A stretch of DNA of 28,446 nt from NCBI GenBank assembly GCA_000934455.1, contig KN894600.1, positions 1-28,446 on the forward strand, written 5' to 3'. Position 1 is the first letter of the stretch, and every line of letters begins with the position of its first letter. Source of the stretch: Apostichopus parvimensis. Lineage: Eukaryota > Echinodermata > Holothuroidea > Aspidochirotida > Stichopodidae. The notes beneath the pieces were generated by a model. It was not told the origin of the DNA. It made no database searches and saw only the letters and a program-made list of their open reading frames with translations. A program made the position numbers and the translations under genes. Below are positions 1 to 11,850 of the stretch, in pieces.

Positions 1-19
1 CGACCGGAGGAGCCGGTCG
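1..19. repeat. Short perfect hairpin at window edge
   Basis: CGACCGG and CCGGTCG form a 7-bp GC-rich stem around a 5-nt loop. It stands out in AT-rich surroundings and could be the edge of a mobile element lying outside the window. Confidence 0.3.
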
Positions 20-1286
20 CTGAGGGTGCACAGTGTTAAAAGATTACCAGGGCATACTAGACACAGTAGAATGATGTGCTAAGGTTGTGAGGAGACAGGT
101 AAGCGAGGAACGAAGTAAATATCACAAAACCAACCAGATCTGAAAAATTTGTAATGGAAGAACAATGGAGGCCACCACAACTACAGACCAGGGCAAAGAA
201 GTGAACCATCTGATACACAGTTAACTACTATTGAGATTAATGATGGTTTAAAAGAGAGAGAGAGCAGTATATATATCCTAGATCTCAAAGTGTCTTCTCT
301 ATGACTATTGCACTTCTGTGGAGACACGTGACACTACTGTACTGTACATGTGCTGGCATGTTTATATGAACACACCTGCCCCCAATTCCACTGATGCACA
401 GCATCCACATTCCTTTTACTAGACTTGTAGTGTTTTAGCTGCACTCAGTTTCTTACATACTCTCATGCAGCCAAAGTGAGGAGCCTTCTGCTATACACCC
501 AATGCAGACGGAATGGCCAGGGAAAAGAACTAACATCTTACTTTATTTGTGTTTACAAATTTTTAGCTCTAGATTTGTAATTTACATTAGCAATTAATGT
601 ACTGTACAATTATTAAATCAAACTAGGTCACACAACTAGCTTCTTTCAGAAACAAATATTGAATTTACCTGGTGTTTATGTTAACATGCTACATTCTGTT
701 AGCTTCATGTAGTGTTAGTCCAGCATGTGTTAATCCACAAGACATGATATCTGTCAGTGGACACAGGTTAAGTGAAAATTAGTAAAACAATTACACAAAC
801 AATGGTATTATCGAAAGTAAATTGAGGACTTTAATTAACCTTGCTACTACTGTTCATAATTTAGTAATTTAATAGTGAGTCGACATACATATCTACTATA
901 TAATTCCACAGACAGGAAATCACAGGATATCCAACTGATGTAATTTAAGTAGTTTACCAATGTTTGTTGTCTTTATCTATATTCAGCTTTGCTTGCCTAA
1001 AAATACCACGTGTGTGTTCCTCTCAATTCTCCCCAATGGGGAGAAGAACAACTCTGTTCATCTCTTTAACTTCCATTCCATGTTGCAAAAAAAAAGTCCA
1101 TTTTAATTGGAAATGATTTCATGACATTTTATGACACATCACCAACACATCGAACAGATCACAGTATCAAAGCTCTGTATTTAAGATACCAAGTAAGACT
1201 ACTGCTGTCTGTCATGAGTTACTGCTAAGGTTACCATGATGTATGTATGAGTCATGTAGACCTGTACAAAGAGAGATAGTAGCTGT

Positions 1287-1355
1287 AGAGAGAGAGACAG
1301 ACAGAGGGAGAGAGTAAGAGAGATGAAAGAGACAGATGGAGGGAAAGAGATGAGA
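1287..1355. repeat. Polypurine (GA-rich) tract
   Basis: An irregular GA-rich run made of GAGA and GACAGA units with few pyrimidines. Open frames across it are low-complexity artefacts. Confidence 0.7.
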
Positions 1356-2004
1356 ACCAAATGTGCACATGAGATGTATCTGCAGCCTGCTGGAGTACTC
1401 AACAGTAGCACATGTATGGAAGTAATTTACAGCCACACTAGTAGAGGAATCTTAATCCCTGACATCCTCAAAATGTTTTCATGGTTGCTAGCGGTACTGT
1501 TAGAATTGAACCCGGAGGATTGGTGCTTTTACAGTTAAACACAATTGTCTGTCCTTATAATTAGAATTTCATACTGTACAGTAGTACTAATATTTGCACT
1601 TTCCCTTTTGTGGGGTGTACAAATAAATAATTTCTTTTTATCAAAGTATTCCTTATATATACTTTGACATCGGTTCTTTTCTTTAAAAAAAAATTCAAAC
1701 TCAAATGGTCTTTGTTTTCAAGAAAATATAAAGTCAAGCTAATCCATGAAATGTTTTCATATAAACTATTTTCTTATAGCTTTTAAAGGCTGCTAAATGT
1801 TTAATTATTGTTGGTGTAAAATAAGTGACTAAAATTAAGTATTTCAGTCTTGTTTAGGCAGAAACAAAAATACTGAACTTAATTGTGATATCACTTATAT
1901 TCCTGAAATACTTGTAGGCTTACATCATGTCACTACCTAGAGGTCAACTAACTGACATACTCCTGATGTCATGCTTCCAAGACACTGCATGAACCCTTCC
2001 TGCC

Positions 2005-2030
2005 CACACACACAAACACACACACACACA
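2005..2030. repeat. (CA)n microsatellite
   Basis: CA-dinucleotide run with one interruption, in the striatin intron. Confidence 0.85.
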
Positions 2031-3657
2031 TTTGTACTGTACAGCACACTGAAGAGCAATCCACAATATTGTCATGTACCAACTCTCTTGAATGTGTCAA
2101 GCCTTAACAAATATTCACCAGAGAGGAAGTTAACTAGAGGACTATACTTCACTGTGAGTGCAATGCCTGTCACCTTCATTTAAGTTTTGAACAGTCACAC
2201 ACAGTGAGGAACTTTCAGCACTGAAAAATCAATAAGGAATGGCTTATTAACTGGAAACCCAGGTAAGCCCACAGAAGCTTACACCACACAGTATAGGAGT
2301 CTGACATGTATACATGTACACAAAGTAGTAGAACATATATGAAAGAACTGGGAAGGATTAACAGGTAAACTTGATATGCAATATGCACAACTAGCACACA
2401 TACAGACTCAATATTGTTTACATAATCTGTTATGTACATAACGGCAATAAATTGTGAAGAGAATAAATACCTTACCATAAAACTTTTTTAAATTTTGTAT
2501 ATAGCTCTAATAATTTGAAATGCTATACAAGATCCAGTGAATACAACCTAATGGGCACTAGTTTGCACAGATCTGTTGACCCTCCTGAACAACAGGTTAG
2601 GTTTAAAGATATGCTAAGTTTCCTCAAAAACCAGTTTTGTGTGCTATAAAATAAATACATTCCAAATTCCTTTTTACAACTTTTTCTATGAATGTTTGTC
2701 AGCTCATACACTTCACAGGGCTAACAGATCATATTTCAGGGGGACTGAACAGCTTCTAACTGCATATAATACATCCAACATTCAAATATGGTACAGCTGA
2801 CCTTTTGGTGGTGGATATCTAGTATTGAAATTGGAGGATGATCTGAATAGAGTGGTGGTCACATCAGGTTACTGACAGCTAGCAGCTTGACTCCCCATGC
2901 TATCGTAGCCTGGGTTGGCCTGGAAATACCAGCGAGGATAAAATACTTGGGAGCAAATATACCATCGAAGAATCAGACTAGGCAGGAAATACCAGGATAT
3001 GACAAAAAATGGAACATCAACAGGGCTGATTCTCAAGAAACTGTCATCTAATTTATTGGACAACTTATCATTTTTGTTATCCAAATTGCATATTTGGTAG
3101 TCCAGAAATGAACAGCTATTAATACTGTATCTATGTAGATGCAGACCTCCAGTCTCGATTCCCCAAATCTTTGTTAATCATTGTCATATAGCACAGACAC
3201 ATTCCTTTCATCTCACAGCCTTTGTATAGAGAAACTGCGCAATTCCTCCCAGCACCTCATAAATGAAGAGAACATCTCTTCACTGAACTTTGTCTATTGA
3301 CCACAATATATACTATTTGTTTTTATGCAATGTATTTATTTAAACACAAAAACAATATTGTTAGAGCCCAGTGTTTCAGGAAACGACCTATGCATGCTTT
3401 AAATTCACGTAACTGTTACCCACCCATCCCATCATTTGTGTTTATCATTCATCCACGTTCAGCACTGTGGACTTCAATAAATATATATGCATTTACTACA
3501 GATTGTACTCGTCTTTTGAAAATCAATACGTTTTCTGCAAACTTTTATAAAGACGTCAACCTCATAAATAAAATATAACACAGATCTATAAACAGAATAA
3601 ACCTTCCCTCGACTGGTCAGCATTGAAAACCCAGAATTTCATATGCAGACAAATCAT

Positions 3658-3676
3658 ACACACACACACACACACA
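3658..3676. repeat. (CA)n microsatellite
   Basis: Uninterrupted CA-dinucleotide run followed by an A-run, in the striatin intron. Confidence 0.85.
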
Positions 3677-5716
3677 AAAAAACAATGCAAAACCAAAAGA
3701 CAATTTAACAGTTCAATCAACACTGTCTAGTATATAAATTTACATACTGTACAACCGCACATGCAGACACTGTACAACGCATGCACAGAGGGACTGCTGG
3801 TGTTATTCCTCATCATCAGCAGCGAGCACTCGTGAGGAATTTGGTTTCTATGTCAACTAATACTCGACATGAAAGTCAATTTGTGCACTCAGATTCGCTT
3901 TTTCTAGGCATGCATGAAGTATTGACCAGTGATGAACTTGTATTAATCACAAGTATTGTTTCACCTCTCTTTATCTATAGTGTTGTTTACTCTATTGATG
4001 GTTACTGTACTTGTCAATAATAAATGCAGAGAGCACTCAAGAGGCAATTCACAAATTAACCAACATCACTGTTGATGTCAGACAAATTGAAATCCTCACA
4101 TATTATATTTATAGCAACAAGGAAATACTGGGGTTAGAAGTGCTTCTTTGGAAGTCAGAACAGTCTGAAGTCTGAACCATTTCATGGTTTAACTAAAAAC
4201 TGTGCAAGTTAGTTTAGGTTTGAAAACAAGATAAAAGATATAGAATCAATAGCTTTTCTTCTAAATGTATTGTACCAGGGAGTTGTTTGTACCTTACATT
4301 TGTTCTTTACCCACAAACATTGTGGCATAAAATTAATAACTCACAGCCTTGTTTGCTGTAACAGTTGTTTGTAGGGTATATCAATTGATATTCTGGACTT
4401 CCTTGATAGTCATTTGATACATCACTTTGCACAGACTAACCCTATTTAGGTCATAGTTCATGCGAGAGCTCTGAAATGATATAACAGTGTGTACATATCG
4501 GTCACACATCTGGTCCTATATAGGCTCGTCACTGAACAGGCTCGCATATCACAGTAGTGTATGCAGTATAGTACATGTACCCAGACTTGTCCATTCTGCA
4601 ATCAGTGGCAGGAAATTGGGGCTGATGTGATTTATGAACTTGGGAAATGTAGAAAGACTTGACATTCTAGAATACACTGTTGATCACCTTGAATTTGTAA
4701 TTATCTATGGAGCAATGCATGAAGGTGTGTTCAAAAACAAAACACAGTCAAACAAGCTTCCATTAAATTTGATTATGATGTAGTTAATAATGGCTCCCAC
4801 TCATTAAATGTACATCAAAATATAGCAATTTAGTTCCACATAAGACCTGTCAAAAAGGGAATACAATTGAGTCATGGCAATTCTAAAAAAATAATAATAA
4901 TCTGATTAATTTATTTGTAAACATCAATGAATATCTTTGCTCATTACATATGACATTATCGGAAATGTTTGCAATGTGTACTGTTGCTGCAGAAAATTGT
5001 GATGAATGAATTGATGACAGATATCCCCATGATTTATTGTGAAGGCTCTTTATATAAACAACAAACACAGTATTAAAAGCTCCATATCTGTATCTTGAAG
5101 AAATCCCAATCAAATATTAAACTGTCAAAAATACTCAATTTTGAGTTGGTAATAATCAATGACAACCAACACAGTTGTAATTCTGTAGGCAAAATCTTGA
5201 AAAAACTTTTGTTACAATGTGTTAGCAGCTAAGGAAAGAGTGAGTTTTAAGATTTCTTTCTATCCATTAGTGGTACCAAGATAGAACATTCACAGTAGGG
5301 CTGCTCTTTACCATTCATCGAATAAACTTGGACTTTGCACTAGTACATCATCAGCAGAACAGGATTCATACACATATTCATACAATAAGTAAGCTTTCTC
5401 TCAGTGAATACACACTGGTATTATTCCTATGACATGTTACCAACAGAATGTTTTGCACTCAACAGAGGTTGATGTTTAGGCTATACACAGCTGTGGGGCC
5501 CAGTGGATACAGCTTTGTTTTAACATATAAGCTTTAAAATACTGTAAGGATCCTTCATAAATGAACAAGAAACTTCATATGGGAAGTCTCATAATTAAGT
5601 CGCATATAATATGTGAGAAAAATGTGGTGTATTAAATCACAAACTTTTTATTCATTTTATTGTGGAAAGCAATTTGCTTCAACGGTACGGTATGACTCCT
5701 GTACACAGCGTCTAAG

Positions 5717-6033
5717 GCAGGGGTTCCCTAACTGGGGTGCATGAACCCCCAGGGGGTGCATGAGTCCATCCCAGGGGGGTCGTGAGACATTTCTGAACGT
5801 CAAAACTAGAGTACTTTTTGTTGAACTAAAATCTGATATATCATATAATTTAGTAATGTACAAAAGTCGTACCTATCGACAAACTCTGTTCGCATGCTAT
5901 ACGCATACAGTATGTTGCCATAGTAGTACTGTACCGTGCATGTGATAAATAACTGAATTATGAAAGAGACACAGGCTGTTGAATTATAGTATAATAATGA
6001 TTCAGATTGTGTCTCGAAAAGTTGGGGAAATCC
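5717..6033. mobile_element. Degenerate hAT-like element or terminus
   Basis: The left end CAGGGGTTCCCTAACTGGGG and the G-rich run after it resemble termini of hAT non-autonomous elements. A weak inverted match lies at 6017-6033 (on the minus strand CATGGATTTCCCCAACT, about 11 of 14 aligned bases). I found no matching 8-bp target duplication, so the right boundary is uncertain and only the left terminus has reasonable support. Confidence 0.35.
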
Positions 6034-7444
6034 ATGTAAAGATAACAAGTGTCTAGACACAGAAAGTGCAAAATAGTGTACTTTTTGACCGATCATCATT
6101 TAATTTGCGCTACTTAAACAAACCCAAAGTACACACTCACAACTAGGTCAATGGGATACTTATCAAAAAGACATTTTGAATGAACATCTTTCATTTTTTC
6201 TTTTAAAAAACAACACAACTGCTTCTGAAAAGAGCAAAACTTACTTCCAATCCTACATATCAATGAATTTGTTTGAAATTGGATATATATCATAATAATC
6301 AACCACAAGGTACAGGGTTAACAACACTCCATTTCCTAGATTTTCAAAAAAATCATAAACAATGATGTTTTTCCAAAATTCCCATGATTTGATTGGCTAA
6401 TAGTCCCTACCCATTGTTTGGAGACATTCTGGCATTTGTTGTGCTCAATGAACACAAACTATGTTGTTTAACAACAATTACTTGCAACTTACTTCCTATG
6501 TAGATATAACAAAGTTTGTGGTATAGGCTATTATACGTGTGCACTCATATATCATAACGTTTGGCCTTGTCACATACAGCATTTACCTTTTGACAACAAT
6601 CACTCCTGGTAGGAAGATGCACTTGAATTGTTTCTTAGACTATCATCTAATATCTGAATCATTGTTTTGATCAGAAAATGTTATGAGTTGAGACAAGCTA
6701 TGAAGTTTGTGGGAAGCTAACATCTGTGATCCTGAAAAGGATATTTTAGCTCACAGTATGTTTCTTCTCTCCACATTGAGAGTTGCTAATGTGCATTCAT
6801 ACCATACCACAGTATAGTTTCTGTTGCAAATGTTTTCACAGTCCCATTGACCACATGCTTCAGTGTGTAAACTACTACTTTGTGCATTGTCAAAAGTAGT
6901 AATTGAAGTTTGATTTTTTATTTGACATTGCGTAAAAAACAATTCACATAGGCCTTCTGTAATTTTCGTAGAGATGATTGCTTGCAATGTTCACTGCAAA
7001 GAGCCCAGGATAAATGTTGGATCAGGTTTTGATGATTTGTGCATGTGTACTTGAAACTATGAAGTTTGAACAGGCCTATGTACATGCAGTAGTGAACTGT
7101 GCGGAATTTAGCGAGAGATATATGCAAACTAGGTACAGGGATTTTTTAAGAGTTGGTTGTTGTAATAGCTGCAAAGTCAAAGCATGGAGCTTCTATGGGG
7201 TTGGCGAGTAGGGAAGTACAAGGGCAGATGAAAAGGGGAGGTGGCTGGGTAAAACTTGGTTGCAAGGGCAGGGTGGGCGAAAAGAGGGGTGGGCCGGCCG
7301 CCCCTGTCAAACAGCGAAGCAAAGGCACTAGGCCATCTGCCCTATATATTGTGTATAACATTCACAAAGTATAAGCAGTGATATGATTGCATCTTTACAA
7401 CTATTAAAGTTAAAGTAGGTCATACAATAGACGCATTTGGTGTT

Positions 7445-8322
7445 CAATCGGGACGCAGCAAAATTTGGGGGGGGGGGGCTTGCATCCCTGGGATGCAAAC
7501 TTTTTTGCTATATATAGTAACATTACTGTCTGTTCTGATCATCCCTTTGCTACTAAAGTATGTAAATATATATTATGCAATGTTGCATCGAAAACTCAAG
7601 CTTCAATTGATGCATTTGGTGATATATGAAGGATTATAACTCAAACGTCGTAAGGAAAGTTACAACTGAACTGTCTGGTTCAAGGACTGCGAAAGTTTAG
7701 GGAAGTTTGCAACTAGGAAATTTCTGTGGTAGAATGCACATTTACTTAGCACTCTCAATGCAGAGATAACGCTTAGATTGTGAGATAAAAATCATTTTCA
7801 AAATCAGAGATGTAAGCTTCCGATAAAATAGACACATTGTCTAATTTCATAACATTCAATTCATTCGTGAACAAAAAAATGATTCTAATATTATGTGATA
7901 GTCCCACCAACAATGCAATGGCGCCTTCGTATCATGAACACTTCTTGCTGAAACTTGTGACAACAAGGCCTATGATATTTGTGTGCACACATATGATATC
8001 ATATACCAAATTGTCACAGGACATATGGAAAAATGGAAATAATGTTAGCTCTGTACAGAAGCATTACAACTTGTGGTGGACTGTTATTATTTCATTTGTT
8101 TCAAACAGTCATCTAGGATTGGAAGAAATTTTGGTTCTTCTGAGAGGAAGTTGCATATTTTTCAGAAAAAGAAAGATGTTCATTTTTAATGTGTTTTGAT
8201 CTGTTTAGCGTAGGCCCAATTGTGAGTGCTGTGAACCTGGGGATTGTTTCTGAAGAAAAAAAATTGCAAAATCAAATGCAAGCAGTATAACATTTTGCGT
8301 CCCTGATTGCGTCCCGGACGCA
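7445..8322. mobile_element. Candidate element bounded by GGGACGCA inverted motifs
   Basis: The left edge CAATCGGGACGCAGCAAAAT (7445-7464) is an imperfect inverted match of ATTTTGCGTCCCTGATTG (8292-8309). Each edge also carries a related near-perfect hairpin: TTGCATCCC/GGGATGCAA (7480-7498) after a 12-G run, and TGCGTCC/GGACGCA (8308-8322). The hairpins differ as expected from CpG decay of one sequence. Between them is a 120-codon plus-strand open frame (7837-8199) with no recognisable domain. No clear target duplication was seen. It may be an old DNA transposon or two unrelated GC-rich hairpins. Confidence 0.35.
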
Positions 8323-9295
8323 GAATCTTGCATTCGTAACAATGCTGCTGAGTACCCATTTCCATCAATATGTGTGATATAGAAATAAGAACTCAGGCAA
8401 ACCACTTCTCCAGGACAGGTTTTTTTCTAAGCAAGTCTGGTTTCATGGTCATAATATCACTGGGAGAGTCTTTGTAATGCTTTGAGGCCAACCACATGAA
8501 GTTTAGATGCATTCTAATCAAAGTAAAGTTGTTATTATACCACAAGACTGCCACTTTAAGACTTAAAGATCAAGCTTGTATTTTGTAGCACAATCTGAAA
8601 TATTTAACCCATTTACCTTAATTATGCAGCACATTTGCATGTACAAATGCATACAAATCTATCTTATTGTGGCATAATCTGATTTAACATGATAAAATTA
8701 CTGAGTTCAAAGATAAACCTAATCCAGAAAATCTGAGAGACTGACATAAAAAACAGTATTTAAAAGGGCAAATTGTGCTCTTAGCATTGCAAAGTTACTA
8801 TATGACACCATACATGTATGCAGCAAAATGTGAATTTGGCAGCAAATAAAAGTTTCCAGTTCCAAGTGTTAGTTATGCCATAATTAACCCTATGTTAAGG
8901 CTATGTTATGGTCTATCAATTTACATAATTATGATTCATGATTTTAAGGCCATGACAATGTCCTATAAGCTCTTCTTACCAAGTATACACGTATCTAATT
9001 TGCTTAGCAAAGGTAACGTAAGGTCTAACGTTACTCATTACTAAATACTAGGTCATTAACACAATGTGGGCAGCACTAGCAACAGTTCACTCGAATTTGT
9101 TGATTTGGGCATCAACATATGGGCATGTTATATTTCCATGTGAGGGTGAGTAGGCTCAGCACTTCCAAATGAAAAGTATCAATTACAACTGTACTGTACA
9201 TGGTTTCCGTTTAACTCACTGTTACTGTTAACCAGTGCTGTAATAACGAAATAGGGTATGTATGTAGGCTAACACTAAGTTACACTGTTGCATAC

Positions 9296-9511
9296 CTGAA
9301 ACTCGGCTTTTTCAACTTCCCACTGGGCGCGTTCCATCTCGAAGCGAGCCCACTCATGTTGAATAAAATGTAAGATTCCAGGGATTGTATAATTTGGTCG
9401 AGAATGTCCTTCCTCTGACTTATTCTGCACACTATTAAAATTCGACGAATTGGCAGAATTTATCTGACCGATGTGGTTTTGGGCTGGTCCTCCGACGTTA
9501 TCCATCATCAT
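9296..9511 (-). CDS. STRN: Striatin family protein, first coding exon (partial gene)
   Basis: This exon encodes the 72-residue N-terminus of a striatin, the B-triple-prime regulatory subunit that scaffolds the STRIPAK phosphatase-kinase complex. Residues 1-39 are a polar, low-complexity leader starting MMMDN. Residues 43-72 carry the family hallmark GILHFIQHEWARFEME, which holds the caveolin-binding motif and opens the coiled coil. The exon ends in phase 0 at GAGTTTCAG before a GTATGC donor (9295-9294). The start is the first ATG of a run of three (9511-9509); an in-frame TAG lies upstream with no ATG between. The coiled-coil continuation, calmodulin-binding region and WD40 domain are not in the window. 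Invertebrates usually have one striatin, co-orthologous to vertebrate STRN, STRN3 and STRN4; the neighbouring AP4S1 points to the STRN3 locus. The family call is secure; which paralogue symbol applies is not. Confidence 0.93.
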
Positions 9512-9531
9512 CTTGATATCTTCGTCGCCAT
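9508..9531 (-). promoter_or_regulatory. Upstream ORF overlapping the striatin start codon
   Basis: An ATG at 9531-9529 in a strong Kozak context (A at -3, G at +4) opens a seven-codon frame, MATKISR, in the +1 frame relative to striatin. Its TGA stop (9510-9508) overlaps the first striatin ATG in an ATGA arrangement. Translation of striatin would then depend on leaky scanning or reinitiation within the ATGATGATGG run. The sequence is clear, but whether the 5' UTR includes it depends on the unmapped transcription start. Confidence 0.5.
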
Positions 9532-9769
9532 TTTCTGTACTCTCCTTAGCGAAATTCTAAATGAAGTTGCCAAGTTACGATTGAATACCATATATATTTT
9601 CTTTCTATGATCGTCAACTATATAATAGAATTTAAAGATAAATATCTATTTTAAAATTTATAAATATAGTGCAAGATTTGAATTTTCTTTGAATTAAGGC
9701 TAAGAATGGTCTCTGTTTAATAATATTTTTACATAATTATGGGAAAGGGAATTTGTACACTCTAGTGAT

Positions 9770-10039
9770 TCAACTTTGACCTTTATACTCGAAAACGACT
9801 TTATCAAGTGTAATGTTTACAAAAAATTTTGGTTGCATTTTCAATTCGTCGTACTGAAACTGTGTGTGTGTGACATTGTTTTTCCGATGAAGTGCGAGAG
9901 GGACAGTTGCATGTAAATCTGAGTTCAGCTGTCGTAACGCTACGGAAACGATGCTCCAACTGTCTAGCAGTGTAATGTGCCTCATATTCGACATCCAGTA
10001 TGTATCATCTCCAAAACTAAATTTGTCACAAGTTTTCAT
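9770..10039 (-). CDS. Hypothetical ORF in the divergent promoter region
   Basis: An 89-codon frame from ATG (10039-10037) to TGA (9772-9770). The frame stays open upstream to a TGA near 10086, about 105 codons in all. Composition is mixed and protein-like (for example LDSWSIVSVALRQLNSDL near the middle), with no signal peptide, membrane helix or domain I recognise. It lies 260 bp upstream of striatin on the same strand, inside the CpG-richer patch, so chance openness there is a real alternative. It could be an unannotated small gene or a terminal exon; I do not know its function. Confidence 0.2.
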   Translation of the reverse strand: MKTCDKFSFGDDTYWMSNMRHITLLDSWSIVSVALRQLNSDLHATVPLALHRKNNVTHTQFQYDELKMQPKFFVNITLDKVVFEYKGQS

Positions 10040-10201
10040 TCTTTTGGCGGACAGACAGCTGCATAAGTCTTGTATTCGTTCATATCATTTTCCAAATTGT
10101 GATAGCCTAAAGCACGTGTGGGATAAATTGTTAGCAAAACCTAGCTTACTGTATGATCTATAGCAGTATTTGATTCTGAATGGGTTAAGTCGGCACAAAT
10201 C

Positions 10202-10227
10202 CTACTATAGTAGAGGACGTTAACGTC
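10202..10227. promoter_or_regulatory. Two adjacent 12-bp perfect palindromes
   Basis: CTACTATAGTAG (10202-10213) and GACGTTAACGTC (10216-10227) lie two bases apart. The second contains two ACGT cores as in CRE/ATF-type half-sites. They are centred in the divergent intergenic region and could bind dimeric factors; the function is inferred from position only. Confidence 0.35.
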
Positions 10228-10319
10228 AACCGAGCGCTACAAAGTATGAGTAAGAGTATAAGTTATTAAATAACAAAACAAGAGTTAGTAACCTTGTCTT
10301 TGAAACAGTCTAGACTAGG

Positions 10320-10329
10320 TGCATGCGCA
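10320..10329 (+). promoter_or_regulatory. NRF1-like site
   Basis: TGCATGCGCA contains the GCATGCGCA core typical of NRF1 sites, which are common in bidirectional housekeeping promoters. It lies between the striatin and AP4S1 starts, near a TATATA at 10341. One motif match is weak evidence by itself. Confidence 0.35.
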
Positions 10330-11810
10330 ATGTCTGACCTTATATAGCAATGTGCAACCACTTATCATATCACCTAGGCCAACACAGTTACTTAACAATT
10401 TGTGTAGCCTAATTAAAATAATAGTAAATGTAGTAACAGAACTTGTTAGACCTTCAACTTTATGTAGGCCTTAGTTCTGCTTTATAATTTGTGTGAATGT
10501 ATTGAGTGTTTTTGGTATTTGGTATTGCTGTTGTAAAATAATGTAGGTCCAGCCTACACTTAAGCGGTTATCAGTGTGTGTTGATCCCCAAAACTTAAGA
10601 CTTTAAACTATTCAGCAATATATCCATGCAGGTTTGACACTCTAAATCCTTTTTAGGCATTTAACATTTAAAATAATCTAATTAATTTTGCTGACACCAG
10701 AAAATAAGGTGAAGGTTACAATAAAACACACAGTGAGAACATTATTTATTATGATCATTTACTATACTAATTAGTTATTACTTTAACGTCAGAACGTGCT
10801 AAAAGACTTTTCTTCACTCAATGCCTTTAGGAAGTATTTCTGTAAATATTGGGACAATTGGGAATGAGTAAAGGAAAATCTTGACAATACATTGATAACA
10901 GCAATTAATGGGAAATAGTTTGTCTTGAGACAGAATGATCTGGATATTTAAAGAATGGGAGTACATTAGTATTTATTAGTGTATTGGCATAATTGCAGGA
11001 TTGCAGTTTAATGCCAATAATCACAAACAACCTTTGGGTTGTTAAACTGCCACAGTTTATGTGCATCTGGTTTAAAAAGTCTGTCAATCTTGATTAAAAA
11101 TAAACTATTAAAGTTATACTTCGGTGACAAAGGTAGACGTTTTAAAATTGTAAGCATCAATAAGTATGAACAATATCTTGAGAATACTCCAAAGATACAA
11201 ACTTTCAGAGTATGGTATACATTTGAAAGTATGATGTCACTGTATTAACTACAAATTTATTTTAACACAAAGCAATTAATAAGGGTCAAATTTTCTTCGT
11301 TTTTTTTTATTTTCTACACTTTCGTGTCCAAAGACACCCAAACAGTTTAGATATAATCTTCACTTCTTGGTAATATCCTGATTTAAAAATTTGTTTCTGA
11401 GGGCTGCCGTTTTGTTTGCCGAGTACTGAGATGCAATATTTTACTTTATGTTGATTTCTCTGATGATTTTTTCAAGGTGAATGTAAAGCAATATTGAGAT
11501 TGAAAACAAGAGCCATTGTTACTATAGTTCATATGAGCTAGGCCCTCTAATATTTTCTTATTTTAGAGAATATATCATGTGTGCTTGGAGCTGTACACTA
11601 GGCTTGTGGAAAGTGCATGATGCACGCATTTTAAAAAGCTCTTCTCTCTATGTAAGTATTGCCACAGTTAGACTTTTTATTTTATGCCAGATTTAAAACC
11701 ATCTTGTATATAGTAAAAGTTAGAAGACAGACAGTTTTGTATTAGTTTAATGGTAACACTCAAACAGTAGACACTAACCTAATGAAACATGAATTCTTTT
11801 CACTCTACAG

Positions 11811-11850
11811 CTTACCACTGACAATTGAATGAGCAAGAAAATTAGTCAAT
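11811..11850 (+). other. AP4S1: AP4S1 5' UTR segment of the first coding exon
   Basis: A pyrimidine-rich acceptor TTCTTTTCACTCTACAG ends at 11810, preceded by a branch-like CTAAC near 11775. The first coding exon therefore probably begins at 11811 with a 40-nt leader spliced to an upstream non-coding exon that I could not locate. Confidence 0.55.

Larger units (their letters stand above)
1..9295 (-). other. Striatin intron 1 (partial), no exon found
   Basis: This 9.3 kb stretch follows the striatin exon 1 donor. I looked on the minus strand for the next striatin exon, which should encode a segment like GERKGQENLKKDL, and did not find it. The short open frames here lack recognisable protein character. 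The region holds microsatellites, a hAT-like terminus near 5717, a possible element at 7445-8322, G-runs and many copies of the octamer ACTGTACA. A perfect 7-bp inverted repeat GTAACGT/ACGTTAC lies at 9013-9034. Confidence 0.7.
9532..11810. other. Divergent STRN-AP4S1 intergenic and promoter region
   Basis: The two start codons are 2.34 kb apart and face away from each other. The part from about 9780 to 10330 has more CpG than most of the window, consistent with an unmethylated shared promoter. It contains a CACGTG E-box (10113-10118), two perfect 12-bp palindromes and an NRF1-like site. The rest is AT-rich with no recognised coding. The AP4S1 5' non-coding exon must start somewhere here, but I could not place its donor. 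Confidence 0.6.

Noticed and set aside
1323..1538. Open frame on the plus strand through the GA-rich tract
   Set aside because: Low-complexity purine sequence keeps the frame open; no protein character.
3781..4020. 79-codon plus-strand open frame
   Set aside because: No domain and no splice context; inside the striatin intron; length is expected by chance in 9 kb.
6049..6060. 12-bp palindrome GTGTCTAGACAC
   Set aside because: Single palindrome with no supporting context; chance occurrence is plausible.
7153..7374. GC-rich open frames on both strands
   Set aside because: Openness follows from G-rich, stop-poor sequence; no recognisable product.
1..9295. Search for the second striatin exon
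   Set aside because: No minus-strand segment resembling the coiled-coil continuation was found, so none is annotated.
9951..10163. Plus-strand open frame of 70 codons
   Set aside because: Antisense to the better hypothetical frame at 9770-10039 and without protein character.
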